64,000 nt of DNA from an uncultured Eubacteriales bacterium (GCA_900546415.1 URCY01000002.1:1-64000), one strand, 5' to 3'; shown: positions 52,426 through 60,007, counted from the stretch's first letter. The notes: generated from the sequence alone by a model not told the origin. A program made the numbers and translations.

Positions 52426-53520
52426 TTATTCCATCTGGGAATCCCAGCTCAGCGGGCGGACGAACGGGGACGAGAGCGTTTGCAGAGGATAGTCCTTGCC
52501 GTCAACGGTCAGCGTCATTTCAAGGCCGGAGACTGCGACATCGCTGCGCAGCAGCGCCAGACCGAGCACGCCGCCGATGGCGGGGTTGTTGCGGCAATGC
52601 AGAACCTTGCCGACTTCTTCGCCGAAAAGGCTGACGGGTGCGCCGTCCGGAACGTCCTTCGCGGGGCTGGAGAAGCCGACGCTCAGCTTTTCGCGCTCAG
52701 CCTCGAACAGCTCCATGAGCTTGTCGTGGCCGCAGTATTCTTCCTTTTCAAACTGAACGAACCACTGCTCGTTCAGCTCGAACAGGTTGCCCTCGGCGGC
52801 CGTCTGCGCGTTAAAGACCGGCTGGGAGATCTCCAGCATACAGGTCTCCAATGCATCCGTGCCGCAGAATTCCAGCCCCATCTCCGGGAATTTTTCCAGA
52901 ATGTCGCGGATGAGCGCGAGCAGGTCGGCGTTCTCTGCGACGAAGCAGTAGCCGTATTCGCCGGAGCGGCCGATGCGGCTCATCATGAGGGGCTTGCCGT
53001 TATGCTCGACGGTGGTCATGTCGCGCAGGGGCAGCGTCTCGACCGGGAAATTAAACAGCTCCTTGACGATCTTCCAGGACTTTTCGCCCTCGATGAACGC
53101 CAGCGCGTGCGTCTCGGACTGATCCTCGACGGTGACCTCGTCGGTCGCGTGATCCAGGATCCATGCCTTGACGGTCTCGGCGTTCTCGGGCGGGACGAGC
53201 ACGAAATAGGCGTCCTCGCTGTTGATGACATAGGCGATGCCGAGTGTCACGGCGTCCTCGTTCAGGAAAAGGCACTCACTGACCTTTCCGGGGTTCAGGA
53301 AGCTGACGTCCTTCGTCACGAGCGTGTCGAGGAAGCCGCCCGCGTCGTCGCCGGTGACCTTGAGGATGCAGTAGCCCACGCCGTCGATGATGCCGACATG
53401 GTGGCGCAGAACGTCGTATTCGTGTTCAACGGTCGTATAGGAAACGGGAACCTCGCAGCCTGCAAGCTCCGCAGCGTTCACCGTGCTGGGATAGAGTTCT
53501 TTCAACGGACTGACTTTCAT
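52426..53520 (-). CDS. GcvT-like (aminomethyltransferase-family) protein
   Basis: 364 residues, recognisable as the GcvT fold: KELYPSTVNAAELAGCEVPV, HEYDVLRHHVGIIDG, GDDAGGFLDTLVTKDVSFL and EYGYCFVAENADLLALI. In true T-proteins the strand after FTNExGG contains two aspartates, one catalytic; here the aligned stretch is LFLNEDAVTLGIAYVIN without them. The usual RLEAGL element is LEISQPVFNAQ. No GcvP/H/L gene is near. Its place between FabZ and KS-CLF suggests a folate- or C1-binding role in acyl-chain biosynthesis (inference). Confidence 0.82.
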   Translation of the reverse strand: MKVSPLKELYPSTVNAAELAGCEVPVSYTTVEHEYDVLRHHVGIIDGVGYCILKVTGDDAGGFLDTLVTKDVSFLNPGKVSECLFLNEDAVTLGIAYVINSEDAYFVLVPPENAETVKAWILDHATDEVTVEDQSETHALAFIEGEKSWKIVKELFNFPVETLPLRDMTTVEHNGKPLMMSRIGRSGEYGYCFVAENADLLALIRDILEKFPEMGLEFCGTDALETCMLEISQPVFNAQTAAEGNLFELNEQWFVQFEKEEYCGHDKLMELFEAEREKLSVGFSSPAKDVPDGAPVSLFGEEVGKVLHCRNNPAIGGVLGLALLRSDVAVSGLEMTLTVDGKDYPLQTLSSPFVRPLSWDSQME

Positions 53521-53535
53521 AGCTTTATCTCCTTT

Positions 53536-54021
53536 TTATACTTTTTCACTGACGGAAAGGACGCCTTCCACGGCGACCTGCTTGTCCACGCAAGCCTCCA
53601 CCTTGATCTGCATCAGGTTGCCGAGCTGAACCTTTTTGGCCACGCGCAGCTCCAGCGTGTCGCCGGGGCGGACAAGGCGCTTGAATTTCATGTTGCGGAT
53701 ATCGACCAGATAGCCGACCTTGTCGGCAATGGCCTCGTAGTCGATGTCCAGATGCTCGATGTCGTCCCAATTCGTGTCTGCGGGGAAAGCGCCGGTGCAG
53801 TACATCACGGCGGTGAGCTGCGCAAGGCTCTCGACGATCAGAACGCCCGGAACGATCGGCTCGCCCGGAAAATGGCCGGTGAAATACGGCTCGTTGATCG
53901 TCACGTTCTTGATGCCGACGGCGCTCTTGCCGGGATCGAGCTTCACAACGCGGTCGACCAGCAGGAACGGGTATTTATGCGGCAGCAGACGATAGATGTA
54001 TTTTGCTTCGATCGGCTTCAT
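53536..54021 (-). CDS. 3-hydroxyacyl-ACP dehydratase (FabZ type)
   Basis: 161-residue hot-dog enzyme that removes water from 3-hydroxyacyl-[18 protein letters not shown], the catalytic histidine in [15 protein letters not shown] and glutamate in LIVESLAQ are all present. An insertion of about 15 residues ([20 protein letters not shown]) follows the active-site helix. It lies 17 nt after ACP and 15 nt before the GcvT-like gene. It is part of a dedicated pathway, and housekeeping fabZ is presumably elsewhere. Confidence 0.92.
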   Translation of the reverse strand: MKPIEAKYIYRLLPHKYPFLLVDRVVKLDPGKSAVGIKNVTINEPYFTGHFPGEPIVPGVLIVESLAQLTAVMYCTGAFPADTNWDDIEHLDIDYEAIADKVGYLVDIRNMKFKRLVRPGDTLELRVAKKVQLGNLMQIKVEACVDKQVAVEGVLSVSEKV

Positions 54022-54038
54022 GGCGGCTCCTCCTGCTA

Positions 54039-54371
54039 TCAGCCGAGATCGAAATCGTCGCCGTCGCCGTCCTCGCCGTCGTCGGTCATGTGCTCCATGA
54101 CATAGTCTGCGATCGTGTTGACGGAGCTGAACACCTCGGACTCGCCGTCGGAGACGGTGACGGAGAATTCGTTATAAATGCCGACTGCAAGCTCCAGCGC
54201 GTCGATGGAATCCAGCTCCAGACCGCGGCCGAACAGGGGCTGATCGTCCGTGATGAAGGCGGGTTCCAGATCGAGGCAGAGCTGCTCGACAATGATTTCC
54301 TTGACCTTTTCGCAGATCGCTCTGCGCTTCGCGGCATACTCCAGAACTTCTTCTTTTGTCGTGAATTTCAT
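54039..54371 (-). CDS. Acyl carrier protein
   Basis: 110-residue carrier with the phosphopantetheine attachment Ser55 in LELDSIDALELAVG. It is longer than fatty-acid ACP: about 20 extra N-terminal residues and a strongly acidic tail (TDDGEDGDGDDF). ATG 54371 has AGGA upstream. A PPTase is encoded in the same operon and should load it. Confidence 0.9.
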   Translation of the reverse strand: MKFTTKEEVLEYAAKRRAICEKVKEIIVEQLCLDLEPAFITDDQPLFGRGLELDSIDALELAVGIYNEFSVTVSDGESEVFSSVNTIADYVMEHMTDDGEDGDGDDFDLG

Positions 54372-54426
54372 TTTGGTTTCCTTCCTTTCATTTCTATCCT
54401 TCCGGCAAGGCAAGGCCCTGCCGAAT

Positions 54427-55179
54427 TCACATAATCAGGCCGCCGTCGGCGACGATGGTCTTGCCCGTGATATAGGACGCAAGGTCCGAGGCAAGGAACG
54501 TCACGACGTTGGCGATTTCCTGCGGCTCGCCGAAGCGCCCCATGGGGATATACTGCATGTATTTTTCCTCGAGGAGCTTGCGGTTGGCCTGCGTCATGCG
54601 GGTGTCGATAAAGCCGGGGGCGACGACGTTGGCGCGGATGCCGTGCCGCGCGTATTCCTTGGCGACCGTCTTGGTGAAGGAGACGATTGCGCCCTTGGAG
54701 GCGGAGTAATTCGCCTGCCCCTCCTGACCGACGACGCCGCTGGTCGAGGAGATGTTGACGATCGCGCCGCCGTTCTTGGCCGCGCACATCAGGCGGATCG
54801 CGCCCTGCGTGCAGTAATAGCAGCCGTAGAGATTTGTTTTGATAACGGTGTCAAAGGCCTCGCGGCTCATCATCATCAGATAGCCGTCGCGCGTAACACC
54901 GGAGTTGTTGACGAGAATGTCCAGCTTTTTAAAATGCTTCTTGATCTTGGCGAACATGGCGTCGACCTCGTCCGGATCGGAGACGTCGGCCTTGACGATC
55001 GCCGCCTTGCCGCCTGCCTCGCGGATGACGTTGAGCGTTTCCTCCGCGCCCTCGCGGCTGCGGTTATAGTTGATGACGACCGTCGCGCCCTTGGCGGCCA
55101 GATCGATCGCAACGGCGCGGCCGATTCCGGCGGAGCCGCCGGTCACGAGAGCGATTGTTCCTTCTTCAAAAAGCTTCAT
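54427..55179 (-). CDS. 3-oxoacyl-ACP reductase (FabG type)
   Basis: 250-residue short-chain dehydrogenase. Cofactor loop VTGGSAGIGRAVAIDL, VNNSGVTRDGY, catalytic Ser/Tyr/Lys in SSTSGVVGQEGQANYSASKG and C-terminal GGLIM. It reduces the 3-keto group after each condensation. ATG 55179 overlaps fabD by 4 nt; a much longer in-frame upstream extension belongs to that gene's other frame. Confidence 0.93.
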   Translation of the reverse strand: MKLFEEGTIALVTGGSAGIGRAVAIDLAAKGATVVINYNRSREGAEETLNVIREAGGKAAIVKADVSDPDEVDAMFAKIKKHFKKLDILVNNSGVTRDGYLMMMSREAFDTVIKTNLYGCYYCTQGAIRLMCAAKNGGAIVNISSTSGVVGQEGQANYSASKGAIVSFTKTVAKEYARHGIRANVVAPGFIDTRMTQANRKLLEEKYMQYIPMGRFGEPQEIANVVTFLASDLASYITGKTIVADGGLIM

Positions 55180-56117
55180 ATTGCAGCCTCCTTTTGCATC
55201 AGCTGCAGCGCCTGCATCCGCTGTTTCGGGTTCGACGCTGCATATACGGTCTGTTTGGGGTCGGTGTTGCGCATCATACCGGCCAGAACCTTGCCGCTGC
55301 CGCATTCGACGAGCAGCAGCTCCGGCGTCTCGAGCAGGCGGCGCAGACCGTCGTACCAGTGGACGGTGTGGCAGCATTGCTGCGTCATATCGCGGAGAAT
55401 GTCGTCGGTGCCCTCGGCATAATCGCCCTTGCAGTTGAGGATGATGCGGCAGTGCGGCTCGTGCATCGGGACGGAGCGGATGAATTCGGCAAAGCCTGTC
55501 TCCATCTCGCGCATGAGCGGTGTATGGAACGCGTTGCTGACACGCACGGGGATCGTCCGGATCGCGCCCTTCTCGCGGAACAGCGGCTCGGCGCGCTCGA
55601 TCTCCTCGGGCAGCCCGCCGACGACGACCTGCTTCTCTGTGTTATGCAGCGCGACAGCCAGACGCTGGCCGGTCGGATCGACCTCGGCGCAGATCTCCTG
55701 CACCTGCGGGAGCGTCAGCCCCAGCACGGTGCACAGTGCGCCGCTCTGCTGCGTCCGGCTCATGAGCTGGGCGCGCTTGTCCACGATGCGGAACAGGTCG
55801 AAAAGGGAGAAGACCCCGGCGGCATAGAGTGCGGAGAACTGCCCCAGGCTGTGCCCCATCACGATGTCAGGGCGCGCGCCGTCGCGCGTCAGCAGGGTAT
55901 AGTAGGCAAGGTTCATGGCGGTGACGGCGAGCTGCGTGTTCTGCGTCTGCTTGAGCTCGGCGTCGCCTGCGGTCAGACAGAGGCTGCGGACGTCGCGTCC
56001 GGTCGCTGCGGCAGCGGTCTCAAACACCTCGCCGACGGCGTCGGCATCCTTGCCCAGCTCGCGGAGCATTCCAGCCTTCTGCGTTCCCTGACCGGGGAAC
56101 AGAAAACAGGTATTCAT
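55176..56117 (-). CDS. Malonyl-CoA:ACP transacylase (FabD type)
   Basis: 313-residue acyltransferase that loads malonyl units onto ACP. FLFPGQGTQKAGM at the N-terminus, nucleophile serine in VMGHSLGQFSALY and catalytic histidine in NAFHTPLMREME. It overlaps fabG by 4 nt and the hot-dog gene by 4 nt. No separate starter-loading enzyme (ligase, FabH-like KS) is in the operon. Confidence 0.94.
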   Translation of the reverse strand: MNTCFLFPGQGTQKAGMLRELGKDADAVGEVFETAAAATGRDVRSLCLTAGDAELKQTQNTQLAVTAMNLAYYTLLTRDGARPDIVMGHSLGQFSALYAAGVFSLFDLFRIVDKRAQLMSRTQQSGALCTVLGLTLPQVQEICAEVDPTGQRLAVALHNTEKQVVVGGLPEEIERAEPLFREKGAIRTIPVRVSNAFHTPLMREMETGFAEFIRSVPMHEPHCRIILNCKGDYAEGTDDILRDMTQQCCHTVHWYDGLRRLLETPELLLVECGSGKVLAGMMRNTDPKQTVYAASNPKQRMQALQLMQKEAAI

Positions 56118-56602
56118 GTTGCGATCTCTCCTTTATTTATAATGAATTGCGACATCTGTCCGCAGATTGAGCTTTCCCAATCCGGCAGCAGCCGGATCTG
56201 CTCGTCCACGGCGGCAATTTTGACCGTCGCCTCGGCGTAGCACGTCTGCGCTTCGTCGAAGACGCGGTGATAAAACTCCATCATGGGGATGCTGTTGACC
56301 ACAAGGCGCGTCTGGATCGTCATTTTGCCGCGCCCGCGCCATGTGCGCAGTTGGTTGAAATCCGCCTTTGCGACCACATAGCGCGCCTGCCGCGTGCGCC
56401 GCAGATTGTCCCCCGTGATCTGCGCGCTGCCCTGAAAACGGGAAAGCACGTCGAAGCGCGCCATCTCAAAGAATTCAAAGAGCTTGGATGGGTGGAGCTC
56501 CTCGTTGCTGATGAGATCGGAAAAACGGGGGAACACGTCAAAATAAAAGTAGTAGGCGTGCTGCTTTTGCTCGGAAAAAGCCTGCGCTTCAATCGATTCG
56601 AT
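56114..56602 (-). CDS. Hot-dog-fold acyl-ACP thioesterase-like protein with non-canonical start
   Basis: About 160 residues. YYFYFDVFPRFSDLISNEEL and FFEMARFDVLSRF fit the first strand and long helix of a hot-dog thioesterase (acyl-ACP thioesterase-like). No ATG/GTG/TTG lies near the PPTase stop. In-frame ATC 56602 has GCGAGGG 6 nt upstream, and ATT 56593 overlaps the PPTase stop as ATTGA. The nearest canonical codons either overlap the PPTase by more than 80 nt or cut the first strand (GTG 56536). The start is uncertain; the reading frame is not. Confidence 0.72.
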   Translation of the reverse strand: MESIEAQAFSEQKQHAYYFYFDVFPRFSDLISNEELHPSKLFEFFEMARFDVLSRFQGSAQITGDNLRRTRQARYVVAKADFNQLRTWRGRGKMTIQTRLVVNSIPMMEFYHRVFDEAQTCYAEATVKIAAVDEQIRLLPDWESSICGQMSQFIINKGEIAT

Positions 56603-57215
56603 AGAAATCCCTCGCTTCCTTCGGTGAAATGGAATGAATGTCCGGCTGTGCGTCGGTCGGCGCGCAGAGCGCAACGCAGACGTCCGGCGCGACCCATTGG
56701 TCACAGATCGCCACGGCAACGCCGTTCAGTGTCTGCGCCGATGCCAGCACGCTCAGGGAGCGCTTTGCCTCCGTCGTCCAGCCCGTGCCGAGCCATTTCA
56801 GGACGGCCTCCTTGCGCGCCCACAGGCGGCAGAGCGCCTTCGGCTCGTCCGGCGTTGCGGCGAGATCGCCGGACGTCAGATAAGGGGCGTAAAACCGCGC
56901 CGGGATCCTCCGACACGCCTGAATATCCAGCCCGACCGGCTGCGTCCCGGAAACTGCGCAGGCGACCCAGCCGTCGCTGTGCGACAGGCTGAAGTGCGGC
57001 GCGCCGTCCGGAAGCACCGGCTTGCCCGAGGCGGTGCGCCGGCAGGCGGTGAGCTGTGCCTCGTCAAAGCCAAGCGACGCAAATGCGTGCCGCAGGAGCA
57101 GCCACGCCCACGCAAGGTCGTGCGCCTTTGCCCTGCTGAGCGCCGCCTGCACGCGGGACCGCCGTTCCGGCGGAAGCAGCTCGAGCGGGGGAAGCGGCAG
57201 AGCCGCCGACTCCAT
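56589..57215 (-). CDS. 4-prime-phosphopantetheinyl transferase (Sfp type)
   Basis: About 208 residues. PHFSLSHSDGWVACAV, the metal-binding QPVGLDIQACR and CRLWARKEAVLKW are the three Sfp motifs. It should convert the operon's ACP (and perhaps others) to the holo form. ATG 57215 begins the conserved part, but no clear Shine-Dalgarno precedes it. It is the first gene of the operon; repeat copy D lies in its leader. Confidence 0.9.
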   Translation of the reverse strand: MESAALPLPPLELLPPERRSRVQAALSRAKAHDLAWAWLLLRHAFASLGFDEAQLTACRRTASGKPVLPDGAPHFSLSHSDGWVACAVSGTQPVGLDIQACRRIPARFYAPYLTSGDLAATPDEPKALCRLWARKEAVLKWLGTGWTTEAKRSLSVLASAQTLNGVAVAICDQWVAPDVCVALCAPTDAQPDIHSISPKEARDFYRID

Positions 57216-57321
57216 ATAAAAAACGGATACGCGATTTTTCAGGGATCGACACCTCGCCTCCTCGGCTCGTCGCGCGAAAAAGAGCGCATTCCCGCGCAAC
57301 AACCGACTTCTGCTTGATCCG

Positions 57322-57386
57322 GGGAATCTCTGATGAAATCGCAAAAGACTCACTGAATGCCGCAGTCGATTGATTCAGAGATTCCC
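57322..57386. repeat. Dispersed palindromic repeat, copy D (inverted, shortened)
   Basis: About 65 bp, in the opposite orientation to copies B and C: GGGAATCTCTGATGAAATCG at the left and CGATTGATTCAGAGATTCCC at the right. The interior is about 30 bp shorter. It lies between the operon promoter and the PPTase gene. Confidence 0.85.
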
Positions 57387-57404
57387 TAGCATATACTCTC
57401 TATA

Positions 57405-57433
57405 AATATAGCATTCCATCGCGCATTTGTCCA
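57405..57433 (-). promoter_or_regulatory. Promoter of the 14-gene biosynthetic operon
   Basis: On the minus strand TGGACA (57428-57433) and TATATT (57405-57410) are 17 bp apart. It is the only promoter-like sequence I see ahead of the PPTase gene. From 57434 to 57655 I see only the Shine-Dalgarno of the rightward gene. Confidence 0.6.
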
Positions 57434-57655
57434 GAAGACATCATTCGGTAAAATTGCCAAAAAGTACGCCGAAATTTGTCATATATGCACGAAAGCCAAG
57501 ACAGCGGCACTTCCTAAAATGCTTTCTACTCTGTGATGAATCAGCGATGATCCGGGCAGAATACGCAAATGGCCTGCCCGTCGCTTCAAGCGGGAACTTC
57601 GTGCATGTGCCGCGCCGCGGGCGCATAGAGTGAAAAGGGGAGGGGGGACGAGTTT

Positions 57656-58051
57656 ATGAAGAAGCAAACCAAACGGGGACGCTCCGTGATCCGGCCGCTG
57701 ACCGTGCAGCTCCTGATCGCCGCGCCGGTTCTGACGCTGCTGCTCTGTCTGGCAGTCGCGCGGCTGATCCTGTCCGGCGTCGTGCCTGAGGAACGCATCA
57801 CGCTCTGCGCGTCCGCGATTGCCGGCATCACCGGTTTTTTGCTGAGCCTTTATTGCGGCGTGCGCGTGCCGCAGAAGCGGCTGCTCTGGGGCATGGTAGC
57901 GGCTGCGGGCTATGCGCTGCTGCTCCTGATCGGCAACCAGTTCTTTTTCGGGATGCCGTATTCCGGCGTCGCGGCGTGCCTTGGCACAATTTTTGCCGGA
58001 GGCCTTTTGGGCAGTCTGCTCAGCTCGGTTCGCAGGCAAAAATACGCCTGA
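57656..58051 (+). CDS. TIGR04086/YrzE-like four-helix membrane protein
   Basis: 131 residues with four hydrophobic segments (about 18-42, 48-66, 74-92, 100-120) in a 2+2 arrangement, resembling the TIGR04086 family of small Firmicute membrane proteins. PLTVQLLIAAPVLTL begins the first helix, and a glycine-rich last helix ends GGLLGSLLSS. The function is unknown. Start supported by GGAGGGGG. It stands alone between the divergent biosynthetic operon and a terminator. Confidence 0.72.
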   Translation: MKKQTKRGRSVIRPLTVQLLIAAPVLTLLLCLAVARLILSGVVPEERITLCASAIAGITGFLLSLYCGVRVPQKRLLWGMVAAAGYALLLLIGNQFFFGMPYSGVAACLGTIFAGGLLGSLLSSVRRQKYA

Positions 58052-58113
58052 ATCGGTTTCGGACAATTGCAGGAAAACTTGCAAAATTCCGAAACCACAA
58101 AATCGTGCGTCGA

Positions 58114-58153
58114 AAAAAACCGCCTCCACTACATTTTGTGGAGGCGGTTTTTT
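58114..58153 (+). terminator. Terminator after the small membrane protein gene
   Basis: The stem AAAAAACCGCCTCCAC / GTGGAGGCGGTTTTTT has an 8-nt loop and U tracts on both strands. Confidence 0.9.
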
Positions 58154-58159
58154 GCCTTG

Positions 58160-58209
58160 CATGTGCACATGTGGGCAGTTGCTTGGTTTACATAATGTTG
58201 TTTACATAA
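58160..58209. repeat. Palindrome and direct repeats upstream of the Xer gene
   Basis: A perfect 12-bp palindrome CATGTGCACATG near 58160 is followed by two copies of GTTTACATAA (58186-58195, 58200-58209) with 14-bp spacing. They lie 45-95 bp before the Xer promoter. They could be operator sites or recombinase sites; neither is proven. Confidence 0.55.
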
Positions 58210-58254
58210 AATATGTGCATAATGAACAAATTTTGAACGGAGCATAAAAAAGTA

Positions 58255-58283
58255 TTGAAAAACAGTAATTTTTGCGCTATAGT
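58255..58283 (+). promoter_or_regulatory. Promoter of the Xer recombinase gene
   Basis: TTGAAA at 58255-58260 and TATAGT at 58278-58283 with 17-bp spacing. Confidence 0.78.
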
Positions 58284-58403
58284 AGTGATTACAGCGAATC
58301 AAAAGTTTGTAAAAATCCTGTTTTTACCATAATTTGTGTTTCTTGTGTCCGGTATACACAATATCTTGATTCCGAGTTTTTGCGAAAGGGGTGCGGCAAA
58401 CAA

Positions 58404-59291
58404 ATGGCTGATCTGGTCACTGCTTACGAGAGCTTTCTTCTGAATATCCGGCACGCTTCGGCAAACACCGTTTCGTCGTACCTGCGCGACGTGCGCCAGT
58501 TCTCGGACTATCTGACTGCCCACGGGGAGGCGCCGCTGGAGCGCGTGGATCGTGCGTGCGTCTGCCGCTACACGCAGCACCTGACGCAGGACGGCAAGTC
58601 CCCGGCGACCGTTGCCCGCTGCGTCGCCTCGCTCAAGAGCTTCTACCGTTATTGCGTCTCTGAGGGTCTTACGCCGGAAAATCCGGTGCGCTCGATCCCG
58701 CAGCAGAAGTCCGAAAAGAAGCTGCCGCAGATCCTGACCGGACGGGAGGTCGAGCTGCTGCTCGAGCAGCCGAAATGCGTCGATTGCAAGGGCTATCGCG
58801 ACAAGGCCATGCTCGAAACGCTCTATGCCACCGGTATGCGCGTCAGCGAGCTGATCTCCCTGAACGTCACGGACGTCAGCCTTGCGGGGGCCTTTGTCAA
58901 ATGCAGCGGAACGGGCGGAAAATACCGCATCATCCCGCTCTATCCCGCTGCCGTGAGCGCTCTGACGGCCTATCTGACCGAGATCCGCCCGAGAATGGTC
59001 GCAGACCCGGAGGAATCCAGTCTGTTCGTCAATATGAGCGGCGAGCGCATGACCCGGCAGGGCTTCTGGAAGATCATCAAGCGCTATCAGGAGTCCGCGC
59101 AGATCAGCAAGGACATCACGCCGCACACTCTGCGCCACAGCTTCGCGGCGCACCTGCTCGAAAACGGCGCAGACATTCGCTCCCTGCAGGAGATGCTCGG
59201 CCACAGCGACGTTTCCTCAACGCAGATCTACACGCAGGTCGTCAAGCAGAACCTCAAGACCGTCTATAACAAGTTTCACCCGCGTGCCTAG
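58404..59291 (+). CDS. Tyrosine recombinase XerC/XerD family
   Basis: 295 residues, the standard Xer length. An N-terminal SAM-like core-binding domain (YESFLLNIRHASANTVSSYL) precedes the catalytic domain. The catalytic residues are visible: Arg in ATGMRVSELISL, Lys in GTGGKYRIIPL, His-Arg in PHTLRHSFAAHLL, His in LGHSDVSSTQ and Tyr in IYTQVV. It is probably the chromosome-dimer recombinase; no integrative element surrounds it. ATG 58404 is chosen by family length although the AAAGGGG signal is 13 nt away. Confidence 0.93.
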   Translation: MADLVTAYESFLLNIRHASANTVSSYLRDVRQFSDYLTAHGEAPLERVDRACVCRYTQHLTQDGKSPATVARCVASLKSFYRYCVSEGLTPENPVRSIPQQKSEKKLPQILTGREVELLLEQPKCVDCKGYRDKAMLETLYATGMRVSELISLNVTDVSLAGAFVKCSGTGGKYRIIPLYPAAVSALTAYLTEIRPRMVADPEESSLFVNMSGERMTRQGFWKIIKRYQESAQISKDITPHTLRHSFAAHLLENGADIRSLQEMLGHSDVSSTQIYTQVVKQNLKTVYNKFHPRA

Positions 59292-59330
59292 GGAATCTCT
59301 GAATCAATCGGCAGCGGCGCTCAGCGCGCC
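59291..59330. repeat. Dispersed palindromic repeat, copy E (left half only)
   Basis: Begins GGGAATCTCTGAATCAATCG directly at the Xer stop codon and continues GCAGCGGCGCTCAGCG. The right half is missing. The neighbouring leftward gene ends inside it and takes its stop codon from the repeat. Confidence 0.82.
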
Positions 59331-59944
59331 AGACGCGCGAATTCCTGCCGCAGAACGAACACGGCCGTGCAGCCGAAGCGTTCTGCGGCTTTTGCTTTTT
59401 GCAGAAGCGTTGCGCGCGTGTCAAAATAGCGGCCGTTTTCCAGCATACAGCAGGCGTTCGGGATCGCGCGCCGTGCGCGGCAGGGGAGTGCACACGGCAG
59501 CCTCGCCGGGATCAGCTCCAGCGCCCACGCTCCGCCGCACCGCGCCGACGCGTCTTGGCAGAAGCGCTCCCAGCAATTCGGAATGCCCCACACGCTGACG
59601 ACCGGAACGACGTCTCGCTGCCCCACGCAGGCGCGTTCGGGGAGAAAGAGCGGCGCTTTCTCCGGGCGGATCGTGCGCAGCGCGGTCAGAAGCGACTGCG
59701 TCCGCGCGCAGACCGTCCGCTCCAGATCGCAGAAAACGCCGTTTTTCAAATAAGGCCTCAGAGGTGCAAGCTCCGGCAGACGCTCCGGGAGCACGCGATC
59801 GTCGAGCACGCAGAGCGCGTCCCTTTGCGGCCGCTCCGGCAGACGCAGCGCGCCGTCCGCCGAAAATCCGAAGCCCATTTGTGCAAATTGCCCGCCCTCC
59901 GGCGGCATTTTTTCCGGATCGGCATAATAGAAGAGAATTGACAA
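59321..59944 (-). CDS. Uncharacterised 207-residue protein
   Basis: Not recognised. It is soluble, rich in Ala/Arg/Leu/Pro and Cys, with no signal peptide. Features: MSILFYYADPEKMPPEGGQF at the start, ALCVLDDRVLP, YLKNGVFCDLER and, at the end, AAERFGCTAVFVLRQEFARL. TTG start 59944 has GGAGG 8 nt upstream. The final codons (Ala-Arg) and the TGA stop lie within repeat copy E, so the original C-terminus may have been changed by its insertion. It is divergent from the YqeG-PepP gene. Confidence 0.65.
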   Translation of the reverse strand: MSILFYYADPEKMPPEGGQFAQMGFGFSADGALRLPERPQRDALCVLDDRVLPERLPELAPLRPYLKNGVFCDLERTVCARTQSLLTALRTIRPEKAPLFLPERACVGQRDVVPVVSVWGIPNCWERFCQDASARCGGAWALELIPARLPCALPCRARRAIPNACCMLENGRYFDTRATLLQKAKAAERFGCTAVFVLRQEFARLAR

Positions 59945-59973
59945 TAGACAAACCTCCGTTTCGGTGGTATAAT
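59945..59973 (+). promoter_or_regulatory. Promoter of the yqeG-pepP region
   Basis: TAGACA at 59945-59950 and TATAAT at 59968-59973 with 17-bp spacing. It overlaps the start region of the divergent gene. Confidence 0.72.
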
Positions 59974-60007
59974 GTCTCTATCATTTTATGAGATGGTAGA
60001 ATGTACT

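Noticed and set aside
49341..52634. 1097-residue open frame opposite KS-CLF
   Set aside because: It is a shadow of the ketosynthase gene with low-complexity composition; the minus-strand frame has all catalytic motifs.
52426..53520. Glycine cleavage T-protein
   Set aside because: The DD motif is absent, there is no gcvH/P/L, and the gene lies inside a fatty-acid/polyketide-type operon.
53536..56117. Housekeeping fatty-acid synthesis operon
   Set aside because: The set lacks FabH, an enoyl reductase and the accA-D genes, and includes KS-CLF fusion, PPTase, glycosyltransferase and exporter; it is a specialised pathway.
58404..59291. Integrase of a mobile element
   Set aside because: It has normal XerC/D length and no att repeats, relaxase, phage or cargo genes beside it.
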